From Glandiceps talaboti (Eukaryota > Hemichordata > Enteropneusta > Spengelidae), in NCBI RefSeq assembly GCF_964340395.1, contig NC_135551.1, forward strand, positions 496,001-560,000: 64,000 bases of DNA, in the 5' to 3' direction. Shown here piece after piece: positions 54,496 to 64,000 of this stretch; within the stretch, counting starts at the first letter, position 1, and the number at the start of each line of letters is the position of its first letter. Both the position numbers and the translations under genes were made by a program. The notes below the pieces were generated by a model. The model did not search any database and had not been told where the DNA came from. It saw only the letters and a list, made by a program, of their open reading frames with translations.

Positions 54496-56518
54496 CTTGA
54501 CATTTCGCAATATTTATAATTCTCAACAAAATACCTCAACATGCCTACCTCGCTCATACTCAAAGCAGTCCTGGTATGATTACTGACATGACCAGAGAGA
54601 ACCTTTTCGGATTTACATGTAAAACAGGGAAAGATACGCAAAACATAATGCAAAGTCTAAAGCCAAATTAAAGTTGTAATTATTTTTACTTGCCAAATAT
54701 TTGCATTTTGGAAATGGCAAGACATGTTCATTCGTTCACATGTAAACTGTGGGCCAATAAACAAAGTTTGGTCGATTGACAGTACGCACAGAGTCTCGGA
54801 GACTGGTCTGTGGTCATGCATAACTTCAACCGCATGCCTTGCTTACGCGAGTTGTATTCATTCTGGTTCACTGTCACTCCAAATTGCACGACAATATCGA
54901 ATTAATCACAAGTTACATGTTATCTGAAAACATCAAACTTTTATAGTGGGTCTGGTGTGATTTTAGTGAGTAGCAAGAACCCCCACGTTGCTGCTTGCTG
55001 TGGAAAATCGCCTGGTCAAACGAGGTCAGCTTTAACTTCCGGGTCAAATTAGTCACTTTCTACGGAAAATTCTTGAATGGACCGTTACACAACGATCCTA
55101 CTAAATTTTCTTGCCATGGTTATTTAAAACACATAAAAATCCACCTTTTTGTGAAATTTGTAAACTTTCCGATCAGTATTAAGGAAACTATGAGCGAAAA
55201 ACCGGGTCGAAATTTCAGGGCCTTAAGTATGCGTCCCGAATTCGTCGGAAAATCGGTATTCCTAAATGTAATTCCAAAATTTATTTTGCTGACACGAAAG
55301 AAGAGATGTCAGTTGAGGTTTAGGCGTTTACAGTATCTAAAATGGTGGACTCTAGTGAAAGTTACTGTGAGTTGAAAATACCCAAAAATTAGGCCTGTGA
55401 GCAGCCATTCAAAGTGTAACGGTCGCGATCTGAAGGATAGATTGTATGCAAATGAGGGTGTTGCGGACTGGCTGTATATGCATGGTCATGTTGCTAGACA
55501 TATTTGCTGATTGTTTTTTTTTTTAACCCTTTAGAGACTGACTTCCTGGGGGGTCTATGCATTTTTGTCTATGACTAAGCACCATGGTCATCATTCCAAC
55601 ATATTTTGGAAAATTTGGTTATTTAACCCTCATATATCTATATATATTTGGAAAGGTCATTAAATAGGGAATACAAAACAAGTGCAACATTGTATATGAA
55701 ATGTTGCAATTACCTAATTATATATTCAAAATGGCTGCCAGTAAGTGCTTTTAGCCCCATTTTTTAACTATTCTTGATTGAAATGTTAGGTTTGACAGCT
55801 TGGACATTGAAATTTCACCTTTCATTACACTAATGCACTGTTTTACAATATTACAGGGACTTCACTACAAAACCAGCAAGAAATTCCTTGTAAAAGAAAG
55901 TTTTTTAGAGGTCACTCAAAGTTAGCTCAACATCCATACATTTGATGTCCCCTCACCCTCTCAGATGTAACATTGTCTATGAAACAAGCTATTCTTATGA
56001 AGTGTATAATTTTGAATGGAGACTTCAAGGTGATGACGGAATTTACAATATCTTCGAAAATTATGACCGTAGATTATGACCTATGACCCAAATGACCTAA
56101 TTAAATATTCAAAATGGCTGGCAAGAAATTCATAAATATCTGTTTCAGAAGATATTCACCTAGTGTTTGGATACTTTGCTGCTATCCTAATGACCAAAGT
56201 CATCCAATGTATCATGTCAAACATTCTATCACACAATAAAATGACAGATTAGTTAATGGAGAACATTTATTTACATGGCAGCATATCTCCATACAAATGC
56301 CATGGACGGACACTGGTAAACATTTCATGACTTGACCTTTTTCCGTTTCATATTATAAAATTCACTGTATCTGCTGGTACATCAAAGCTACCAACAATCT
56401 AAATTACAATCTGTAGTCAATAAAAAAACGTGTTCTTGATCTATATGTATGTGTAGTAATTGTTCCTACTATAGTTTATTACTGATCCACAAATAACTGT
56501 TATTGTTCTAAATGTACA
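54496..56518. other. Unassigned sequence with minor dispersed repeats
   Basis: A small family B piece lies at about 55440-55520 (CATGGTCATGTTGCTAGACA). Two modules at about 55700-55740 and 56085-56120 share ATATTCAAAATGGCTG. The open frame 54995-55375 has no recognisable features. Confidence 0.4.
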
Positions 56519-56524
56519 TATACG

Positions 56525-58009
56525 CAGGGCTCGAAATTCGCGGTAGTCCCGCGTCCACAGACTACCAATGTTTGTCTCTGGGCTACCAAATTATGTGAGT
56601 GGTAGCCCAGTTGGGCTACTAAGTTTTGAATGAAACTGTGACAGTCTGACTCCGACGCCTTCCCGGGCCGGGGGCCTCCGAGGTCGCAGTCCTGTGGGGC
56701 CTGTTCTCCCAAAATTAGCGTCAAAATCAGTGCGTCATTTCCAAATTTGCATCCACACTACATGTATATCAAATGTACACGAAATACATGTACACTGTAC
56801 ACGTCATTCTTCCGTACATCGTACACACAGCTTGTACTTCCAAAATGTCACAACAAAACATTTATATGCAACAATATTCTGTATAGCAATTTAATGTTAT
56901 CTTTCTATACTTTCAATTTTCCATGGTAATCACTCTCTGGAAATATGATCTCCGGCCCAGGCCCTTTTGGCTCTTCTCAGAGTCACAGTACACTCTCGGT
57001 ACAGCACTGCAGTAACTAAATTCCATCACATGAATGACAGCTTTAACTTTCAACTTGACAGAGACAGTTGTAATGGTGTTTGATAAAATATTATGCTGCT
57101 GATGAGAACTGTTAACTTGGTATACACCTGTCCTACAGATTCGTTTATTCTTGAACGATGCCTAAAACATTCCGTGTGTAAACCACGCTTACACAACCAC
57201 AGAGAGCATGCAGTGAATGGTAAAATTCACGTAATGCATTTGATCTAGTAGTAGTAGCAAAGCTCAAAAGAAAGTTGAAGTTTTAGTGAGAATGAAATGG
57301 TGACGTGATGGTTTGAATTTATCTGAGTGAAGTTTTCAGCATGGACCATCTGCCGATGTGGTCTTAGACTCTGTTTGATTATCTCTTCGCCCATGAATGG
57401 AAGGGCCTTTGCCGTAATGGTCGTCATGTATTGATACAAAACCTGTCTAACCCGTCTGTTAATAAATAACCAATCACGTGGATAGATAATGATAACAGCA
57501 CATAGTTTCTAAACTACCCAAGACGTAGTCTCCACATCAGGAAATGGCCATGGGGCTTATGAAACTGTTTATACATTTTCCATACGTTGAATCATATTCA
57601 AATTTTACAGGTCTCACTGCACCAAGAGATTTAGCTAATAGTTACAAGTAAGAACTGCGACTAGATGTCTTATTCTTCATTGCAATAATAACCGTACGTT
57701 GTTTGCTAACAGTAAGCCTCACATGTCCCCTCTTTATGACACGTCCCCAGAGACACATACATGCAAAACATTGCATCCCCAGTTCAATTATGGCGTGAAA
57801 TAGTACACACACATAACGCATTAACGTGACCTCTCAAGATATTCAATTAATCATCGAATTCAATACATCATATAGTTACATATATACACAAACATCATTA
57901 ATTTAGGAATGCATGCATATGGGCTACCAGTCACTGCTCTCGGGCTACCAAATTTAAATGATGGTAGCCCACCCAGGCTACCAAGAAAAAAAACGAATTT
58001 CGAGCCCTG
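56525..58009. mobile_element. hAT-like element with 6-bp target duplication and GGTAGCCC arrays
   Basis: The ends are CAGGGCTCGAAATTCG and its inverse CGAATTTCGAGCCCTG. The flanks are the 6-bp direct repeat TATACG (56519-56524 and 58010-58015). Near both ends, GGGCTACCAAAT and GGTAGCCC recur in both orientations, typical of subterminal transposase-binding arrays. No intact transposase frame is present. CAGGG ends fit hAT, but the duplication is 6 bp instead of 8, as reported for a minority hAT group. A decayed relative is at 356-600. Confidence 0.85.
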
Positions 58010-58015
58010 TATACG

Positions 58016-58472
58016 TGTTGCTGTTCATGGTAGTAAATTGTTCTTGTTCTCTGTAAAAATGTTATTGTTCCTACTATAGTTTGTCTGTTGTACTGTTCAA
58101 CGTATAATCATTCCATGTCTCTTGTGTCTATGTAATTCAGCTTTGATTTCTTGTTGTAAACATGAACTTGTTGCTCACTCAGATGATTTCATTGCTACAA
58201 ATCAAAATCACTGATGACTAAGAAATTCTTGAAACCACTGAACACCTTCACAGTTTACCATAAACAAAAATCTCAAGAAATTCACTGATTATAGATCAAC
58301 ATTACTGTAATACACATAACTATTCTCAATTAGCAACATTGTGTCCATCCACCTTTTATCACTGTGTTGACTGCAAGGTGTTGTCATTATTGTAACCTGT
58401 TTTGATACTGTAACTTCAGATTCTGTTCTAACATGTACATGCAGTTATTCACCACGGCACTGCAGTTACTCA
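58016..58472. other. Unassigned sequence
   Basis: TTGTTC-rich flank between the hAT-like element and the piggyBac pseudogene. The phrase GTTATTGTTCCTACTATAGT also occurs before the hAT-like element (56455-56475), a short local duplication. Confidence 0.4.
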
Positions 58473-60364
58473 TTACTCATGCCAATATTCAACTAGTGTG
58501 TGATATGTTTTATAACAGTCTCCCTTGATACATAGATGTACCTTGTATTCAGCATAGTAGTAGTTAGATCTTTCGATGTATGGTTTCCTTGGTCGTTCTG
58601 ATGGAGGTAAGTGTCCATAGTCACTTTTGTACTGCCGATGTACTTTCTCAGCACAGACACGACAACCAGTGTTGGTAGGATGATATACAGGTAAGTGTTG
58701 ACCTACATTTACAAGGGTTTGCTCGTGGTCTACCAATGTGGCTGCTGGTACGCCAGTTACCAATCAACTGTATCACAAGCTCTTTCCGGAAATGCAATGG
58801 CTTGTGCTCACCAAAAACCCTTCAAGAACAAAACAGTTGGCCACAACAGTCTCTGTTTCATGCCAAAGTAGTCGCCGGTAAATTAATTTCTTCAACAATT
58901 GTAGAGCTGAGCAACCTGATCAAATAAATCAACACCACCCATGAATCTGTTGTAGTCCTTCAGTAATGGAGGACAGGAAACTGATAGTGTACCATTTGAT
59001 GACCGGCGGGATACTGATGTTGACTCTAAAGGTGCAGTTGAAGGATGTTCAGGTTTGTGAATGGTTGACAGGAAATAAACCGCCTTGTTGTCGAACCAGG
59101 ATTGAAATAAAATTGGTCCACTCATCTTCCATCATGACATGCCTTTGGTGACATTTCGTAACTCACGGGGGTTCAAATACATTTTGTAAGTTCTGTTTCT
59201 TTGACATGTTTTCTGTTAGTACGAACTGTACCACATGTATACACTTTGTTCTGGTATAGTTTTTTGCAAAGTGGTACTGAGGTGTAATAGTTATCTGTAA
59301 AAAGCCAGTGTCCTTTACCTTCGTACCCATCAATAAGCTTCAATACCACAGTTTCACTGGCTGACTGTGCCACTGGTACATCATTGTTGTCATCACATTT
59401 ACCAAGATAAATGATAGATTGGAGTACGTATCCAGATGTGGATTCTGCCATGATCCATTTTTTGATGCCATATCTGACAGGTTTATTTTTAATGAACTGT
59501 TTATATGACAGTCTGCCTTTACATGGCACCATTGACTCATCAATGCTTAGTTCTTTACTAGGTTTATAAAGTGTAAAGTTTATCTGTATTTTCTGCTGGT
59601 CGTGCTGCATCATTGGACACATGTAGAAATCTGTATATTTGTCTGAAACGATCACGTTTCACTACATCTGAGAAATTTGTATCAAATATAAAACAATTCT
59701 TAGACCAGTACATCTTTATATCTGGTAGTTTCATTACACCAGTGGCAAGAACCAGACCAAAGAAGGCTTTCATTTCAGATTTATTTACCTCATGCCAGTC
59801 AACTTTTGTTCCTTCACTGATTTTCTTCTCAGCATTTTGGTCTGTTTCATTCAAAAGTAAATCCCAGGGGTGAACAAATCATTTTGTGAACGGGTGGTCC
59901 CCGGACCAGTGCCTTACAAAATCCAGTGGTACTGCTGAAAGAATTAGTGGTCCTTGGTTCCGCTATGTGAATCATTAAATCTTGCCTATGAATCTATATT
60001 AGACGTACACCACTTTTAGTTGAACAATACACAATTTATAATGATAAATATAAAGTTGACATGCTTGGTTTCAGTCAATTGACAATTCTATTATATTTGT
60101 AACGGTTATTTTTGAGGCATCGACGAAACAAAAAACATTGAACGGCGACTTCACTTGGATTTCACGAAGGATTAGAAATTTCACATAAATATGTGACAAG
60201 AACATTGAAAAACAGTTTTAGATATGATTGCAGTATGACGACAAAAGTTGTACTACGTTTTGTCAAACTTGTCTGGAAAACCCAGATATTGCAAGCAAAT
60301 CATCACAACTGTACAAAGAAACTGACCCCTTCAAAGTTGATCCGATAAAATCTCACGAAAAAAA

Positions 60365-60565
60365 AACTACCAACACATACAAATGTACATTGCCTGACTA
60401 GGAGTCCGTGTGTCCATGGTGTGACTGTGTCAAGATAAAATCAAATTCACCAGTTGTCGAGGCTTTGGAAAAAGACCTAGGAACACATACATTGCCTGAC
60501 TAGAGGGAGTCCGTGTGACGGTGTGGAGATAAAATCAAATTCGCCAGTTATCGAGGCTTTGGCAT
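60365..60565 (+). repeat. Imperfect tandem duplication of about 110 bp
   Basis: ACATTGCCTGACTAG, GAGTCCGTGTG, AGATAAAATCAAATTC and CCAGTTNTCGAGGCTTTGG occur twice in the same order within the hAT-like insertion. Confidence 0.85.
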
Positions 60566-61034
60566 ATCATATCACAGTGCTAAAATAGATACTTCGTTGA
60601 CTATCTGTAAGTGTAACACTAGAATCAGAATGTTCATTTTGTGTCATGCTGGTCAGTTGTTTTCCTAGTATAAATCCATAGCTCAAAAAATTGACCATTG
60701 TCCGTATTGTCCATTTAAAACTTTACAGCCATTCACGTTTCAGATGGGTCTAAATTATTTACGAGATGGATAGCCACACATTACACAGCAAATTTACTTG
60801 GGAAATGGTCGTTTATTTGAGAGGTACTACCGCAGTGTGGACACTGACGTCCTATGTTTACAGATAGTAACAGATAAGATATCGTGGGAAATGCCTTGGC
60901 GCATACCATTTCTATATAGGGTTGGTCTTAGCACATTATTTTTAGTTACACCTAAATTACATGCAAGGAGAAAATGAAACAGGTGGTGTATATTTTTGAT
61001 CGTGTAATGTTTTATCTATTACAAAGTAAATGAT

Positions 61035-62222
61035 AACAAGTCATTGAGAATGACATAGTCCCCGCTATAATTGGGTTTTAAGGAATTATCACTACTCTTG
61101 TGAACCTAAAACAAACAGACTTAGATATGTTGTGTGTGCTTGTTGGACATGGAATATGCCTCCAACAATAAGGATTGGTTGGGTATGGGGGATCATATCA
61201 CGATGAAAATGGAGTCTGAGTTATGGATTTGGACATGGAAAATTCACAAACAAAATGGCTGCCAGGCAGCCATATTGGATCGTATCACGACGAAAATGGA
61301 TATACACATGAATGTCATAGAACACTGTCCTAATACCAACTTTAAATGAGATCTGTTCTAGCATGTCTGAGTTATGGCTTTGGACATGAAAAATCACAAA
61401 CAAAATGGCTGCCAGGCAGCCATATTGGATCGTATCACAACAAAAATGGATATGCACATGTATGTCATAGAACACTGTCCTAATACCAACTTTGAATGAG
61501 ATCTGTTCAAGCATGTCTGAGTTATGGCTTTGGACATGGAAAATTCCCAAACAAAATGGCTACCAGGCAGCCATATTGGATCGTATCACGACGAAAACGG
61601 ATATACGTATGTATGTCATAGAACACTGTCCTAATACCAACTTTGAATGAGATCTGTTCTAGCATGTCTGAGTTATGGCTTTGGACATGAAAATTCACAA
61701 ACAAAATGGCTACCAGGCAGCCATATTGGATTGTATCACAATGAAAATGGATATGCACATGTATGTCATAGAACACTGTCCTAATACCAACTTTGAATGA
61801 GATCTGTTCAAGCATGTCTGAGTTATGGCTTTGGACATGAAAATTCACAAACAAAATGGCTGCTAGGCGGCCATATTGGATCGTATCATGACAACAATGA
61901 ATATGCACATGTATGTCATAGAACACTGTCCTAATATCAACTTTGAATGAGATCTGTTTAAAGCATGTCTGAGTTATGGCTCTAGACAGGGAAAATTCGC
62001 AAACAAAATGGTTGCTAGGCGGCCATATTGGATCGTATCATAAAACAAATTGACGTGCATATGTATGCTATAGTATGTTGCCCCTGTACCAAGTTTGAAA
62101 AAAATCGGTCCAGGCATCTCCAAGAAACAGCTGCGGACGGACGCACGGACGGACGGACGCACGGACAGACGGAACCCAATCCATAAGTCCCCGTTCCGGA
62201 CTTCGTCGGCGGGGACTAATAA
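61035..62222 (+). repeat. HINE/pearl-like repeat family A, copy A5 (complete)
   Basis: It starts ACAAGTCATTGAGAATGACA then TAGTCCCCGC. Six modules of about 150 bp with ATGGCTGCCAGGCAGCCATA follow, then the ACGG tract (62135-62172) and the hairpin AGTCCCCGTTCCGGACTTCG then TCGGCGGGGACT, ending in AATAA. It is nested in the hAT-like element that is itself nested in piggyBac. Confidence 0.82.
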
Positions 62223-63060
62223 GCAGCATAAATGCTCAGATTTGGAGTGCATTTGTGTTATGTGTCTAACAAGCAACCCACACACCCGAAATGGAATGAG
62301 CAACACGTGTGCACACATCTGAGGTTCGAAGTCAACTTTACATGTCAAGACCAGCATATTGCAGAAAGCAGTGCAGGAGGACTGGTATGGTATCGTCAAC
62401 CCTTGTAAGTCATTGGAAAAACCAATATGACAGTCAGTGATTGCTATCATGGAAGTAACTGAGGTTGGCAAAAATGATGAAACCTTTGTTATTCACTTGC
62501 CTAGTGGACAAACTTGGTAACTTTTGTCCCGGACTTTTGTGGGATAACATGAATTTGGATGACTTCATTTCATGAAAGGGGTTCTACTATAAATCATTTG
62601 AAGCTCCTTTATGAATAAAAACAATACAATCAATGCTGACAGAATGATAGCAAATAAAATGTTTCATTTGATACATTTTATTTATTATACAATGAAATTA
62701 TTATTCTTGTCTTCCTAGTTGTTGTGTCCCTAAACCGGTATGTCCCTACTAGTAATGATATGAACCACATGTGCGTTGAGTGTTATCTCCTGTCTATCAT
62801 TTCACATTGTTGTTGATTCAGTGAAATAAACTACAATGTAAGGCCGCTACTATAACGTATTGACGCACCACTACCCATTCAAAGTTCACGCCCCCCTCTC
62901 TATAGCATATTGCTGGTTTGAAGTCGGAAGTCACCTGATAATACTTCATGACCCATCGAAAGGTTCATGCAAGGCTTGTAGTTTTAGCTCCATCATGATC
63001 GTATTTCTTGTTTCTTCACATTCAGTTGTTGCTGTTCCTACTTTTTAAAATGATTATTTA
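62223..63060. other. Interior of the hAT-like insertion, nothing recognised
   Basis: Sequence between repeat A5 and the right terminal region. No transposase-like frame was found. Candidate AATAAA signals occur near 62617 and 62655. Confidence 0.4.
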
Positions 63061-63329
63061 CAGTTTAAGGTACTGGTCCGACGGACCAGACAAGGTCAAA
63101 TTTGTGTGGTCCGCCCCAAAAAATCACTGGTCCCGGACCTCGGACCAGTGGATTTGTTCACCCCTGAAATCCCATACTTCATCGGTAAAAAAAAGTTCAA
63201 AATAATCAATAGCTTCACTGTCTTCATTCATTTGAAAGGTAGGTCCACATTCACTCTCAAAATCTATCACATCACTTCTCTCTTGCTCCTCTTCTGTCCA
63301 TGTCATGACATCACTGTGTTGTTGTTGTT

Positions 63330-63425
63330 GTTGTCCTATATGTTGTCCACATTCACATCCACGTCCAGGTCCAGTGTCACGTCCTCTCTGTTGTTGTTGC
63401 TGTTGTTGTTGTTGTTGTTGTTGTT
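63330..63425 (+). repeat. GTT trinucleotide repeat in the piggyBac N-terminal region
   Basis: GTT runs at 63317-63334 and 63390-63425 encode poly-Asn or poly-Gln on the - strand, depending on frame. They lie in the disordered N-terminal part of the transposase and may have caused the frame changes there. Confidence 0.85.
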
Positions 63426-64000
63426 CGGGTAATCAATGTGTACGGGTCTGAGAACGACCACATCCGGCATTGTTATTGTTTACACTTGGTTCACCCCCGT
63501 TATATTCGGAACGTGTGGCACTGATTTCTCATTCAGTGAAGCCGAGAAAATCATCACCACTGGACTCCTCTACAACACATTTTAGTTGTTCGTCATCTCC
63601 GATGTCAACTTCTTTCACATCTAAATAGTTGAAATCACGTAAAATTTGTTGTGAATGACGTGATTTACCTGAAGTCGATCGGCGGGGTAACCAAAGAGTT
63701 GATCCTTCACCTTTGTCATCATTGCTGCTATCACTTGATACGCAACAGTCTCTGTAGTCAACTTTACTTCGCTCCCTTAGCGACCTGGCCGCAATTTTTA
63801 AAATTTAAAATTTCTGTCAAGAAAATTAGTTTCGATCGGCTGTTAAAGTTCACTACCTCAAGTCAAGGCCGCCATGTTGCATATCAATGGAAAGCTCGAG
63901 AAAGACACTATGTCATAAGAATAAGCATATCGCCCTTAACGATTAAGTATGATGATGACAAGGCCCTGAACAGAAATGATGCTGAGGTCAAAGGTTAGGT

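Larger units (their letters stand above)
59865..63166. mobile_element. hAT-like element inserted in the piggyBac gene, 6-bp target duplication
   Basis: The ends are CAGGGGTGAACAAATC and GATTTGTTCACCCCTG. The flanks are the direct repeat AAATCC (59859-59864 and 63167-63172). If the ends are taken as AGGGG/CCCCT, an 8-bp duplication with one mismatch is also possible. Removing it rejoins the piggyBac frame at the Val-Trp-Asp codons. Subterminal GGTCC motifs in both orientations (GGTCCCCGGACCAGTG, GGTCCCGGACCTCGGACC) parallel the GGTAGCCC arrays of the element at 56525. It carries repeat A5. No transposase was recognised. Confidence 0.85.
58473..63806 (-). pseudogene. piggyBac transposase pseudogene, split by a 3.3-kb insertion
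   Basis: The N-terminal part lies at 63170-63806: AARSLRERSKVDYRDCC, an acidic stretch ending SSGDDFLGF, an Asn/Gln repeat, then EAIDYFELFFTDEVWD. The frame resumes across the insertion at 59864 with LLLNETDQNAEKK and VNKSEMKAFFGLVLATGVMK. The DDD triad can be seen: SIDESMVPCKGR (Asp about 59540), FTDNYYTS (Asp about 59294) and FMGGVDLFDQ (Asp about 58932). The C-terminal Cys-rich zinc-binding tail is CRVCAEK...CIKGDCYKTYH, ending near 58473. Frameshifts near 59570, 58890 and 58780 and changes in the N-terminal part leave it dead. All three catalytic Asp remain. Confidence 0.9.

Noticed and set aside
49817-64000. Remaining ATP5PO exons (N-terminal OSCP domain)
   Set aside because: Neither strand by eye shows the conserved N-terminal OSCP helices. 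They may be upstream of the window or missing from the assembly.
1-64000. tRNA, rRNA or snRNA genes
   Set aside because: No convincing A/B boxes, cloverleaf or conserved rRNA/snRNA segments were seen by eye. A covariance-model scan was not possible.

Overview
This is a eukaryotic window, AT-rich, with introns, kilobase-scale tandem arrays and many transposons. It looks like a metazoan nuclear genome, most likely a marine invertebrate. The dispersed repeats (hairpin end, ACGG or CTGT microsatellite, tandem core) resemble the pearl/HINE class known from bivalves and other invertebrates, but the sequence alone does not separate mollusc, hemichordate and cephalochordate.

Only two host genes can be supported. 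On the + strand, 217-5655 holds the last four coding exons of intersectin (end of the PH domain and the C-terminal C2 domain). On the - strand, 43648-49816 holds the last two coding exons of the mitochondrial ATP synthase OSCP subunit (ATP5PO). The two genes face each other tail to tail, the arrangement ITSN1 and ATP5PO have on human chromosome 21, so this appears to be an ancient neighbour pair. About 37 kb of repetitive DNA now separates them.

Between the genes lie: a 31-bp minisatellite (6270-11850) split by a hAT element; a 4.3-kb DNA transposon with GGGCCGTGTCA ends (12291-16552); several LINE fragments; a broken Polinton/adintovirus-type protein-primed DNA polymerase with a zinc-finger ORF (21592-24525), ended by a 285-bp near-perfect palindrome; a 63-bp minisatellite; an almost complete but decayed DIRS retrotransposon with inverted repeats and an internal complementary region (28388-33284); and a TTAA-flanked, Kolobok-like element (35670-36712).

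The ATP5PO intron (43762-49729) contains about 3 kb of a 29-bp minisatellite, two HINE-like repeats, and tandem copies of the splice-donor region itself. Upstream of the second-last ATP5PO exon (49.8-64 kb) lie more HINE-like copies, a deleted pogo/Tigger element, a hAT-like element with 6-bp target duplications, and a piggyBac transposase pseudogene. The pseudogene is split by a second element of that kind, which itself carries a HINE-like repeat (nesting three deep). No further ATP5PO exons were found there.

At least five hairpin-ended dispersed repeat families (called A to E here) recur through introns and intergenic DNA, and most short open frames in the window are by-products of them.
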